Assembly: GCF_029784155.1 (NCBI RefSeq)
Contig: NC_073692.1
Span: forward strand, 21,457,359-21,521,358
Origin: Uranotaenia lowii
Taxonomy: Eukaryota; Arthropoda; Insecta; Diptera; Culicidae
Direction: 5' to 3'
Length of the DNA stretch: 64,000 nucleotides
The position numbers and the translations under genes are program-made. Below the pieces are notes generated by a model. The model worked only from the letters and a program-made list of their open reading frames with translations, was not told the origin of the DNA and did no database searches. This document shows, piece by piece, positions 14,140-23,523 of the stretch. The first letter of the stretch is position 1, and the number at the start of each line of letters is the position of its first letter.

Positions 14140-15552
14140 AAATTTTCAAAATTGTCAAAACTGTCAAAACTGTCAAAACTGTCAAAACTGTCAAAACTGT
14201 CAAAATTGTCAAATTTGTCAAAATTGTCAAAATTGTTAAAGTTGTCAAAATTGTCAAAATTGTCAACATTGTCAAAATTGTCAAAACTGTCAAAACTGTC
14301 AAAATTGTCAAAATTGTCAAAATTGTCAAAATTGTCAAAATTGTCAAAATTGTCAAAATTGTCAAAATTGTCAAAATTGTCAAAATTGTCAAAATTGTCA
14401 AAATTGTCAAAATTGTCAAAATTGTCAAAATTGTCAAAATTGTCAAAATTGTCAAAATTGTCAAAATTGTCAAAATTGTCAAAATTGTCAAAATTGTCAA
14501 AATTGTCAAAATTGTCAAAATTGTCAAAATTGTCAAAATTGTCAAAATTGTCAAAATTGTCAAAATTGTCAAAATTGTCAAAATTGTCAAAATTGTCAAA
14601 ATTGTCAAAATTGTCAAAATTGTCAAAATTGTCAAAATTGTCAAAATTGTCAAAATTGTCAAAATTGTCAAAATTGTCAAAATTGTCAAAATTGTCAAAA
14701 TTGTCAAAATTGTCCAAATTGTCAAAATTGTCAAAATTGTCAAAATTGTCAAAATTGTCAAAATTGTCAAAATCGTCAAAATTGTCAAAATTGTCAAAAT
14801 TGTCAAAATTGTCAAAATTGTCAAAATTGTCAAAATTGTCAAAATTGTCAAAATTGTCAAAATTGTCAAAATTGTCAAAATTGTCAAAATTGTCAAAATT
14901 GTCAAAATTGTCAAAATTTGTCAAAATTGTCAAAATTGTCAAAATTGTCAAAATTGTCAAAATTGTCAAAATTGTCAAAATTTCCAAATTGTCAAAATTG
15001 TCAAAATTTCCAAATTGTCAAATTGTCAAAATTGTCAAAATTGTCAAAATTGTCAAAATTGTCAAAATTGTCAAAATTGTCAAAATTGTCAAAATTGTCA
15101 AAATTGTCAAAATTGTCAAAATTGTCAAAATTGTCAAAATTGTCAAAATTGTCAAAATTGTCAAAATTGTCAAAATTGTCAAAATTGTCAAAATTGTCAA
15201 AATTGTAAAAATTGTCAAAATTGTCAAAATTGTCAAAATTGTCAAAATTGTCAAAATTGTCAAAATTGTCAAAATTGTCAAAATTGTCAAAATTGTCAAA
15301 ATTGTCAAAATTGTCAAAATTGTCAAAATTGTCAAAATTGTCAAAATTGTCAAAATTGTCAAAATTGTCAAAATTGTCAAAATTGTCAAAATTGTCAAAA
15401 TTCTCAAAATTCTCAAAATTGTCAAAATTGACAAAATGGTCAAAATTGTCAAAATTGTCAAAATTGACAAAATTGTCAAAATTGTCAAAATTGTCAAAAT
15501 TGTCAAAATTGTCGAAATTGTCAAAATTGTCAAAATTGTCAAAATTTTCAAC
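14140..15552 (-). repeat. (TTTTGACAA)n satellite, array 2, reverse orientation
   Basis: About 155 units of AAAATTGTC, the reverse complement of array 1. The left edge carries a block of CTGTCAAAA variants (14155-14205, again near 14284-14303). The unit phase slips at about 14916 (an extra T) and around 14978-15025, where TTTCCAAATTGTC units and a shortened unit appear. The right edge decays into TTCTCAAAA, TTGACAAAA and GGTCAAAA variants. It faces array 1 across a 1.4-kb spacer. Confidence 0.97.
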
Positions 15553-17343
15553 ATTAAGAAGCTTCAGTTCAGAATTTAATAATTACTCGACATTGTCTAG
15601 CCATTGATCATTTCGAAGGTGTATCATTAACACACAGAATCAAAATGTTTATTCCGGGAGGACAAGAGAAGTGTATGAACGAACAGTTCCATTCACACGT
15701 CGAATGAATATTTATTAGCTCTGCCGGAGAGACCATTATACGAGAAGCATTGAAAGCTGCTAAATGGAATAATAAATCGCATCATTATTATGAGTTTAGA
15801 GAAGATGGAATTCCGCTCAAAAGTATGAACAGGTAGAGGAGGTCGCTGAACACAGATCCATAAGTCAAGTATCACATGGGACAGAGAGAGAACATGGAAC
15901 AATAGAACCCGACCGACTAATCCTCGGTAAAGTTTTCTTCCTCCCCCATGATTGTTAACGTTCATTCTGGGGCTTCAGTGTTTGTTGTCGGTGGTGCATA
16001 CAGCATGAATGAATTTATAAGCTAAAGGTAAACGAGTCGGCAGGGTGGCATAATTTCGCTCAAAGGTGAAAATGCGTACAACTTTGAAAACAAAATTCAT
16101 CTGATACGTTCGAATAGACAGCTGGAAGGGCCGAAGTCCTGCCTGTTTGAGGGATGAACTGAGGACACCCTAGAGCAACATTTCTGCAGAAAAAGTTTCA
16201 AAGAAAATATTTGACTTTTAAATGACTCTCAAAGGAACCCGGCGCGAGAGGAAGTCGCTTGAAGGAGAACGAGCAGCATTGTTTAGAACTTTTGCACATG
16301 GGCGCATATATTAATATCATGGGAACGTCTCTGCCACCCAAGAAGGTATGTATGGCACACAGTAATGGATTCCATTCTTTGTTTTATCTCGCATCTCGCA
16401 AACCACCTTGCTTTGCCTGGTAAACGAATCTTCCACCAACCATTCTTGGAAGAGCAGCACTACCTCTGTCCTCAATTAAACTCTTGCGAAGCAAAAAGAC
16501 CACAACAACTTCAACCCCTTTCCGGCGACGGCTTAGCTGCTACCTACAGTCGGGGCCAACTGGATGTAGAGCTGCCGATAAAGAATTCTGTAGTCGATTT
16601 TTTAACTCAATGGGCGTTTTAAGGCATTTTCGGAGTGTTATTTTTGACCATAATAGCCAACTTCGATATCTGTAATCCATTACCCTTCCCCAAAACTCCC
16701 TTGTGCAAATTTTCAAATCAATTCATTGCATGTTAGCGTCAATACCGCCTGAACCTTAAAAAAACTGAAAACATCATCTTCTGCTGAAACTTACGGTTTT
16801 CTATCGGTTCCTCTGGCATCCGGAACAGCAGCAGACGATTTCTCCTGCCCCGAGCTGAACCAAAACAAACAACCTCTTGCTATGTCCAATTCGCAATTGA
16901 TGAATGCTGAGAACAATACACGCTCATATTTTTTAACCATTAATGACTTTTCTGGAACCATTTTTTGGGATTTTTGATAGAACTGCCATAATTATTGATT
17001 TTCAACCATAGTGTACGGTTCAATTTAAGGCGTTTTAGAAGTTTTATTGAATAAGTTGAAAAATGGTTAAATTTCAACCGCAAAACGTATGAAAAAAAGC
17101 AGCTATCTTTGCAAGAGATCTTGTTTGTTTTCATTCTGGCTGTGCAAAAAATTCAACATTTTCAACATTTCCAATCAACAATTTTAGTTTATAAATTTAC
17201 AACTTTAGATAAGGATTATCAGGAAATTTAATTAATTTATCTCTTGAAAGAACAGTGTTAATAAATGAAATTTAGAGGTTCTTCCAAATCACTCTAACCT
17301 TATTTTTTATCTATTTATTGATTGGAAGAGTCGGTGCGCTATA
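15553..17343. other. Unique-looking stretch, no gene recognised
   Basis: Mixed-composition sequence. Open frames of 60-90 codons at 15693-15965 (minus) and 16365-16622 (plus) have no recognisable domain. No transposon ends or RNA genes were recognised. Confidence 0.45.
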
Positions 17344-17351
17344 GTCTAAAT

Positions 17352-17544
17352 CAGTGGTTTTCAAACTTTTTCACTCACTGCCTCCTTATCACGATTTTTT
17401 GGAGCTTACCGCCCCCTAGAAATATTTCAGAACAAATTTGTATAGAAATGCAACAAAAATTAATAGTTCTGGGCGCTTTTACCGCCCTCTTGCAGGAACT
17501 CAACGCCCTCCTGGGGGCGGTAGGGACCACTTTGAAAATCACTG
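17352..17544. mobile_element. hAT-type MITE (193 bp)
   Basis: The termini are CAGTGGTTTTCAAA at the left and TTTGAAAATCACTG at the right, an inverted pair typical of hAT elements (the CAGTGGTTCTCAAAC type). The element is bracketed by an exact 8-bp direct repeat, GTCTAAAT, at 17344-17351 and 17545-17552, the target-site length of hAT transposases. It has no coding capacity, so any past mobility depended on a transposase encoded elsewhere. GC-rich CCGCCC and GGGCGG words in the interior add further inverted symmetry. Confidence 0.92.
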
Positions 17545-17550
17545 GTCTAA

Positions 17551-17841
17551 ATGCAAGAGGAACCGGATCAGGAGCTTTCGCTAAATGATCTGCAGGAACA
17601 GACAACAGCATCAGCGGTAGCTATGTGGAAAAAACGAGTTAGATTTCGACGGTGGAGAAGCGGATACAGGATTGGGTGCTGTACAGTCACCGGGGAGGAG
17701 ACAGCAGCGCTTACGAAAGTGTTAGCATCTGATCAGGCCCGCAAATGCAACAAAACAGTGAATCTTCATTGCCAGCATCCCATAGTTCAGGTGTCAGTGA
17801 AGCCAACCAGACAAAAGATTCATGTTTTTATTTTTTTGTAA
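17551..17841 (+). other. Unrecognised 96-codon open frame followed by poly(A) signals
   Basis: An ATG-initiated frame starts in the right target duplication of the hAT MITE and is preceded directly by an in-frame TAA. The product is basic in the middle (KKRVRFRRWRSGYR) and was not recognised. AATAAA words follow at about 17852 and 17867. This is the usual order for a terminal exon, but the length is compatible with chance. It could be a transposon remnant. Confidence 0.18.
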
Positions 17842-18109
17842 ATAACCACATCAATAAAAGTATTTTGAAATAAAAACTCTTTTTACAAAACACGGATTGA
17901 TGCTTGTCGTTCTACATTCATTCAAATGTTTCCCATGAATTTTTACTCATTTTCGCTTTTTTCGACAATGTTTAAAAAATAACCAGAATCCAAGTTCTCA
18001 TTGAAATCTTACTTTATAAGTTTTCACTGAAAACTCATAAAAAGACTTAACCCACAAAACTTCGATTATGGCTATTTTTCAAGCAGTTATGATTCAATAT
18101 GGCACAGCG

Positions 18110-18370
18110 TGTAGGATGGTGCTGATAATAGCGGTACAAATGTTGACATCATCACACTGTGAAACTAAATTTCTCAAACTAGGTTCTTGGTAACACAGCA
18201 GTGTTGCCATATATCACACGGAAATGAGAACATTAATAGTGAGGATATCATTTCAGTGTAAGAGTGATAAAAAGTCATCGCTAATGTGATAGCCTATACT
18301 TTAAGGACTAGACTGACGAAAACGAATAAACGATAACTTTATTCCACCACTGAAACCTGCGTTTTCAACA
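18110..18370 (+). mobile_element. Solo or truncated LTR (copia-like family)
   Basis: About 261 bp running from TGTAGGATGG to TTTTCAACA. It aligns over most of its length with the reverse complement of 58337-58559, sharing GGTACAAATGTT, ATCATCACACTGTGAA, CAGTGTTGCCA and CACCACTGAAACCTGCG. The last block is also the 3' end of the LTR at 57235-57379. TGT...ACA ends and a short length fit an LTR. No primer-binding site follows it and no flanking duplication was found. Confidence 0.6.
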
Positions 18371-18514
18371 TCTTCAAATAAACAAATCGGCTAATTGACT
18401 CTCACAGCCAGCTTCAAGTTGGCCGAAAGGTAATTGAAAAGTCTGGAACATACGCTTTACACTACACTGGCTGAACGGGAGTCACGCGACCTATTTCACC
18501 GAATACTGTTAGCT

Positions 18515-18780
18515 ATCTTACGATCGCTCAAGGCCAAATCCCGGCAACGTTACACGATTTGTCTATGTATCGTGTAACGAACATCTTTTAAATAAGTTGT
18601 CGTGAACCGTGAACCTTTTTTTCCTCAGATTTAAGCTTTTTTTGCCTTGAGAGCATAGGAGATGAAAACTTAAATCTGAGGAAAAAAGCTTAAATCTGTC
18701 AAAAAAGGGGATATCTGAGAGTTGTGCTCCACACGGTTTGTATAACATTGCCGGGATGTGCTCAAGGCACGATAGCTCAG
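18515..18780. repeat. Nested inverted-repeat cluster
   Basis: Two perfect stem-loops are visible. GTTACACGAT at 18549-18558 pairs with ATCGTGTAAC at 18569-18578. A 19-bp arm at 18617-18635 (CCTCAGATTTAAG core) pairs with 18669-18687. Outside these, CCCGGCAA near 18540 and TTGCCGGG near 18748 form a weaker outer pair with neighbouring CTCAAGGC and GCTCAAGGC words. The arrangement could be the remains of a foldback MITE. No target duplication was identified. Confidence 0.5.
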
Positions 18781-18857
18781 CCGTCGTGTGTATGCGTGTA
18801 GTGAGGACGATAGAGAGAGAGTATTGATTTGGAATGGCCTATCGACCGAGAGAGTGT

Positions 18858-19066
18858 CGGGTTCGCAATTATCAGCTACACAAAAAGTTTAAAAGTTTCA
18901 AGTACCTCGGGCTGATTTTTGACGAGCTTATCAAATAATATGTCCATATAAAACGATTACGGAAGCAACTAAATGCTATACACAGCATAATGTGGAAGAT
19001 ATCAAGATTCGTTCCTACCAATAATCTTATTTACCTTCATCATGCATTTGTGAAATCGAAATTATT
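18858..19066 (+). pseudogene. Non-LTR retrotransposon reverse transcriptase, C-terminal fragment, part 1
   Basis: The plus-strand frame contains FKYLGLIFD (18897-18923), then a stop at 18936-18938, then HIKRLRKQL and, further on, ISRFVPTNNLIYLHHAFVKSK. This is the characteristic region just after the catalytic domain in insect non-LTR (Jockey/I/Loa-like) reverse transcriptases: a YLG-hD motif, a histidine-containing helix, and an hhhLYxAFVxSxL segment. The frame ends at the insertion of the ORF1-only element. The conserved order, rather than a database match, is the basis of the call. Confidence 0.75.
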
Positions 19067-19070
19067 ATTA

Positions 19071-19669
19071 CAGTAGTTTCTCGATTTTATTAATACTCGC
19101 CAAATTCACGCACAAAGGATTATCAGCCCATAAATAAGTTTCGAGAAACACACTTTAAAAGTCTAAGCTTAGCAAATTTCAAAATATTTTTCGAAAAGAA
19201 AAACTTTTCAGTTAATCAAAGGGGGGGAGATTAAAATATTGAAATTTGATATTTGTAGCAGAAATTTTTTTGATGCATTTTCTTTGAACTCTTTTTCAAA
19301 ATCGACATAAGAGATCACGACTTAAATTTCCATTAAACTTAATTATTAACTTTAGTTAGATTTAGACTATCAAATGGATATTCTACATGTTTTTTATTTC
19401 AAGAAATATCTTAAAATTGCCAAAGAGAAGAATTATTTGAAACGAAATCGACAAAGGATCGATATAATTACAGTAGTATTCTTTTATTACATCTTATAAT
19501 CAAAATTTATTGATACAAAACGTTTCCACCTCTGAAAATATTATAAATTATTGATTAAAAATAATAAACAACCTTTTTTCCACTAAAATTTTTAGTTTCG
19601 CCAAATTCACGGTTTCGCCATATTCACGGTGAAATTTTTTTTGACCGTGACCAAATCAAAGAACTACTG
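19071..19669. mobile_element. TA-flanked MITE, pogo-like ends (599 bp)
   Basis: Left end CAGTAGTTTCTCGATTT; right end AAATCAAAGAACTACTG, which reads CAGTAGTTCTTTGATTT on the other strand. TA dinucleotides flank both ends (19069-19070 and 19670-19671). CAGTA termini with TA duplication are typical of pogo/Tigger members of the Tc1/mariner superfamily. The interior is AT-rich, with GCCAAATTCACG-type subterminal repeats and no transposase frame. It sits inside the (TAA)n tail of the ORF1-only element, so it arrived later. Confidence 0.82.
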
Positions 19670-20079
19670 TATTAATTTTATTTCTGACTTTTTAAACACT
19701 TGGTGTTCGTTCGAGTCTAAAAAATCTTAAAACTATAAACTTACTACTAATACATTTGTTACGTTTAATTAAAAAGAAATGTACATTAAAATGAATTGCT
19801 TTTTACGTTACTTGAATCAATTATTACAAAATTTCTTGAAATTATAAAATTCAAACAGTTCCAATATTCGCACATTTCATTTGCTTTTTTTCGTCGTCAC
19901 GGTCGCTTGTCTTCCTCGGGTCCGGCGTCCTATGATCTCGGTCTGGCTTAATTCCGGGATCGACTCGACCGATGCAACTTTACTTTTTGGCTTTATTTTT
20001 TTCCTGGATTTCTTTTCGAAGTCGAACTAGGGCTGTAAATAGTTCGTTTAAGATTTACCTTATCCACTTCCATTTCCGA

Positions 20080-20175
20080 GTCGTCATCATAGTCTTCCTC
20101 ATCATCGTCGTCTTCATCTTCTTCGTTCTTATCGCCGCCGTCGTCGTCATCGTCATCGTCATCGTCGTCGATCCC
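20080..20175. repeat. Imperfect TCG/TCA trinucleotide run
   Basis: A (GTC/ATC)-rich microsatellite that encodes an Asp/Glu tract on the minus strand, in the C-terminal region of the ORF1 remnant. The plus-strand reading gives a run of hydrophobic valine and isoleucine residues that is only the antisense of the acidic tract. Confidence 0.8.
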
Positions 20176-21399
20176 TTCTCCGCTGCTCATTTTTTTTTTC
20201 TGCCGACGTTGTCGGTATTGTGGCAACCGTTGTGTGCACGGCTTCGTTGAGACTTGGTTGCAATTCTCGTGTTGATCGGGTGTTAAACTTGTACGGCAAC
20301 GTTGTCGAGATACAGACCCCGTTCGTTTTTGGCAACACGACCGAAAATTTTATGTTGTCAAAATCGAATGTTTCCAAAATCGAACGGTTTTTTTGTCACT
20401 TTTTTATTTCAAATTTTTATTTAAAATTATTCAAAATTGATGTAAAACCTTATATTAGCATTAAAATTTTCAATTTGGCTCAATTATGTTAGTTTTAGGC
20501 AATAAAACGTGGAAAAATTCGTGTTTTTACAGTTTAAAACTATTAGAAATAAGCCGAATTGAAAAATTTTATGCTAATATTACGTTTCACATTTATTTTG
20601 ATTAATTTGAAATGAAGATAAAAAATAAAAAAGTTACAAGAAAAAAACCCTCTTTTTTGGATGTTGCCAAAATCGAATGTTGCCAAAATCGAACGGGGTC
20701 TGTATTTGCAATATTTTCAATCTTCGGCGTGGCCCCCACCAATGCCCTCTTAAGTACTTGGCTGAACAATGTACTTGGTTCCGATGACTTTTGAGGTACG
20801 CTATTCAAATTTTCCACGTTGATGCTTGCCAGCTTCGGACAATTAACTTTAAGAAGGCCTTCAATTTTGCAGAAGAAGCATCGACTTTTAACACCTTCAT
20901 CAAATATTCTAACCTTGAAATTTGAGATGAGAATATTCGCTGGAAGTTCCTTGGCGATTTCCAAGTGAACGCCACGAATACCGTTTAACACAGGGAAACC
21001 GGAATTTGTCGCAAATTTCTCTCTAACGTGTTGCTTTATTGTTCCATACTGTCCCAAAATTAGTGCAATTTCCTCGTCATCGACCTCGGGAGGCAAATTG
21101 AAAACTCGCACATAACGAAAAACACTACTCGCAACGAACAATTTTACTATAATCCTGGTTCCATCTTCATATACAAAGGGGTACTCGGCGTACATTTTAT
21201 TTATGAAGCTATTAAACACTGCTGCGTCCATAAACTTAAGGTAAAAACATCGTTCATTTTCGTCTTTGTACAAAGAATGCACAATAGACGCTTTTATTTC
21301 CGACGTGTTTTGAGCAAAACTAAAAACGGCTTCATATGCCGGAGGCCTCGCACACGCACCAAACGCAATTTTAATAGTGTTCTTTCGCGTTCTTTCCAT
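20159..21399 (-). pseudogene. Retrotransposon ORF1 (gag-like) protein, interrupted
   Basis: The likely start is the methionine at 21399 (followed by ERTRKNTIK). An upstream in-frame ATG at 21459 adds 20 hydrophobic residues that are unlikely to be native. The protein has an RRM-like segment (YVRVFNLPP, then ILGQYGTI) and then a zinc knuckle, CFFC-x4-L-x4-C, in which the usual histidine is leucine. This arrangement is typical of insect non-LTR ORF1 proteins that bind element RNA. At about residue 232 (counted from 21399) the frame runs into a MITE at 20702. With the MITE and one TA removed, the frame continues for about 50 codons to a stop at 20159-20161. An acidic Asp/Glu tract in another frame (19993-20226) may be the original C-terminus, displaced by slippage in the GAC/GAT repeats. 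Confidence 0.75.
20313..20702. mobile_element. TA-flanked MITE, CAGACCCCGTTCG ends (390 bp)
   Basis: The terminal inverted repeats CAGACCCCGTTCG and CGAACGGGGTCTG are exact, and the match extends inward through a TTTTGGCAACA block. TA flanks each end (20311-20312 and 20703-20704). Subterminal TGTTGCCAAAATCGAA motifs recur at both ends, and the left end contains its own internal palindrome. It splits the ORF1 frame. No coding capacity was found. The class is probably Tc1/mariner-like, inferred from the TA duplication. Confidence 0.87.
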
Positions 21400-21520
21400 A
21401 ACGGTAGGCCGGTATCTATTCCACTCAAACGAAATGAAAAAAACGATTGCACTGACCAAGAGTTCAATTTAAAAACATGTGATCGCACTAACGTCCGAGC
21501 GTAAACTGAAAATCGAAATT

Positions 21521-21817
21521 GAAATACATGGTTTTCATCTGGGGAGCCGCACGAAAAACCAATATCAAATCACTGCAAGCCATGCAAAATAGATGCTTTT
21601 AAGCGGATTATAAAAATCCAGATTTTTCTGCACGCATAGCTTGCATCGCCGTCTAGTCAATCTTTAGCCGCTCTTTAGAGTATCGTACAGATCCACAAAC
21701 CGTGATGCCAGGTAAATGTTTGACGTTTTTTTTTTAGGATAAATGTATGGCCGTTTCCAAAAGCTTTCCAAAAGCTCCCAAACTAATCAAAACTTTTCTA
21801 TGGAGGACGTGGTGTCG
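21521..21817 (+). pseudogene. Reverse transcriptase C-terminal fragment, part 2
   Basis: The frame resumes directly after the right target duplication with YMVFIWGAARKTNIKSLQ and then MQNRCF, followed by a stop at 21600-21602. The WGAA-kT-i-LQ-mQNR block is a strong signature of the C-terminal part of insect non-LTR reverse transcriptases and follows the SKL segment that ends part 1. Removal of the inserted element joins the two in one frame. Downstream, shifted frames still show LAAL and SIVQIHKP fragments, so at least one frameshift has accumulated. Confidence 0.78.
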
Positions 21818-22198
21818 CTACCCAAGCAACCAAAACAGGTACAAAAACCCTTACTTAGCCCATCATTGACATGAAGTACGTTCTTTGCAGCTCAAAATTT
21901 AAGTTCTTATTGATACTTTCAAGTTCCAAAACAAGTCTTAATGATCTTCAATTCAGCTTCCAGCGGCCTCTTAATTCAGTTTCCAAAAAATTGCAAAATG
22001 AGCAAATTGAACCCTTGGTTTCGATTCATATCATCTTCTCTTGATTATTTACTGTGCTCTGTACTGGTACCGCCATGATGCCACGTGCCGGATTCCAAAC
22101 TCGGCAAATTGCCCAATTGCTTATTTCCTACATTTTCTACATATTGCATCAGAATGGTCACTCAATTAATAAATTATTTATCGAAAAAAAACTTACCC

Positions 22199-22261
22199 GG
22201 CGTGGAGATCGAACCCCAATCTTTGGGGTGAGAATCGAACACGCTACCACAAGACCACGCC
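22199..22261 (-). pseudogene. tRNA-like sequence (SINE head or tRNA pseudogene)
   Basis: On the minus strand the first seven bases GGCGTGG pair perfectly with the last seven, CCACGCC. An A-box-like TGGTCTTGTGGTAGC and a B-box-like GGGTTCGATCTC lie at roughly tRNA positions. At 63 nt it is about nine bases short, and the anticodon and T arms do not fold properly. A run of T follows within ten bases on the minus strand and would terminate RNA polymerase III. Probably a degenerate tRNA-derived element rather than a working tRNA. Confidence 0.6.
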
Positions 22262-22326
22262 TAGATGTTGTTCTAACTGAAACTAAAACTCGAAGTGGTG
22301 ATTTCATTTTGAAAGCACATCAATGC

Positions 22327-22610
22327 ACTTTTTGTGACTTACCAAATCCCTTTTTGAGCACTTTTGTGCACTTTTTGTAACTTACCAAATCCCATTTTGA
22401 GCACTTTTGTGCCCTTTATTTGACTTAAGTCCCGTATAACGTATGTATAGATCAGTTTTGCAACTTTCAAGTTCGTTAATGAGTACATGTAGTTCACTCA
22501 TGGGAATTGGGCAAAACAAGTCACATACAACGAATATATTAATCACTTTTGCAACTTTCAAGTTCATTCATGAGTACATAAAGTTCACTTAAGGGAATTG
22601 GGCAGTTGAT
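22327..22610. repeat. Two short tandem duplications
   Basis: A unit of about 43 bp (CACTTTTTGTGACTTACC, then TGAGCACTTTTGTG) is repeated at 22327-22412. A longer unit of about 93 bp, containing TTTTGCAACTTTCAAGTTC and GGGAATTGGGCA, is repeated at about 22453 and 22546. Both lie inside the CTACCC-ended element. Confidence 0.75.
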
Positions 22611-23268
22611 TCTCTTTGTCAGCCAATATGTAACTTTCAATGCCTTCATTGAAGTTAGTATGTGTTTTTAGCCCAGCAAACATTTTTGAAGGTATATTTC
22701 TCAACAACTTTGTTATACGTTTCATATACACTATAGAATGATTGTATGAAACTCGAAAAAACAGCATTTACCTACCAAAGTGGAGGCAATATACAAACAT
22801 AGTTTAAACTTCTGGCTTAAGCGATAAGAGTAAACGATTTGGACGATATGCGACACCATATTCATACATACTGAAAGAATGAAGGAGAGCACAAGTTTTT
22901 TCACTCAATGCATGCGAACCGTTGCCAGCGACAATATTTGCTGCCTCTGTCATTGGACAATTCATGCAAATACACCTTCTGATTTTTAGCAATCTGGTTT
23001 CACTGATGGTCGCAGAGAGAAAAACAAAGCTGTTCTCTCACTTGATCCACGCGGGAGAAAAAAAAAGAAACGAAATCGTCTTCAAAATCTGCAAACATGC
23101 CGGACATTTTATCACATCCGATTTAAACCATTTAATCCGACCTCGATTAACTATTTTTACGAAATTTTACTTGTGTTAGTTGGTATTACGATTCGCAGTA
23201 ACGTTTTTAATTACATGAGCTATCATTTTCAATGCGATTTTAGGTTTGCTGGGTGGTTGCTTGGGTAG

Positions 23269-23523
23269 TGTTTACTTAATAACTCCCATCTGCAGCACAA
23301 TCCGCTGTTCCACCACAACAAACAACTATTGTATCAGGATCATAGGTTTCCAACGCGTTCGAGAGGAAATCCATCATAAATAAGGGCGAACACCGAGTAT
23401 ATGAAGAGATCTCCAGAGTATTTTAGTCAAATGAAGTACAACAGTCTACCAGAACACCTGAAACTCATAGAAAATAGAGCTAGTTTCAAACGAAAAGCTA
23501 CAGTCCACCTGAGGACTGATTAA
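23269..23523 (+). pseudogene. Reverse transcriptase C-terminal fragment, part 3
   Basis: The frame at 23401-23523 encodes a 40-residue tail containing YNSLPEHLKLIENRASFKRK and then a stop. The FNSLP/YNSLP-x-hLK-I-n-xxxFKrk pattern is the usual extreme C-terminus of insect non-LTR (Jockey-like) reverse transcriptases. With parts 1 and 2 it forms one plus-strand remnant broken by at least three later insertions. Upstream of 23401 the frames are decayed. Confidence 0.7.

Larger units (their letters stand above)
19064..21506 (-). mobile_element. ORF1-only non-LTR retrotransposon copy with (TAA)n tail
   Basis: The copy lies between near-identical direct repeats, TGAAATCGAAATT at 19051-19063 and TGAAAATCGAAATT at 21507-21520. 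They fall exactly at the break in the plus-strand reverse-transcriptase remnant. On the minus strand it has a short 5' leader, one ORF1-like frame, about 0.5 kb of AT-rich 3' sequence and a (TAA)n tail at the 3' end (TAATAATAAT read on the minus strand). No reverse-transcriptase frame is present. Removing two later MITEs (19071-19669 and 20313-20702) leaves about 1.45 kb. It is either a deletion derivative or a natural gag-only, HAL1-like element. Confidence 0.7.
21818..23268. mobile_element. TIR element, CTACCCAAGCAACCA ends
   Basis: CTACCCAAGCAACCA at 21818 matches in inverted form TGGTTGCTTGGGTAG at 23254-23268. The segment falls between parts 2 and 3 of the reverse-transcriptase remnant, which supports an insertion. 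No clear target duplication was seen. Inside are a tRNA-like sequence, two short tandem duplications and no recognised transposase. The superfamily cannot be assigned. Confidence 0.5.

Noticed and set aside
14057..15607. SKL, TIL and NCQ repeat frames in array 2, including C-terminal SKL-like peroxisomal signals
   Set aside because: SKL arises from translating TCAAAATTG repeatedly and has no targeting meaning here.
19972..20250. Plus-strand frame with a long hydrophobic valine/isoleucine stretch resembling a membrane protein
   Set aside because: It is the antisense of the acidic Asp/Glu tract of the minus-strand retrotransposon ORF1 region.
22199..22261. Functional tRNA gene
   Set aside because: The 7-bp acceptor pairing is perfect, but the length is 63 nt and the anticodon and T arms do not fold, so it is called tRNA-like only.
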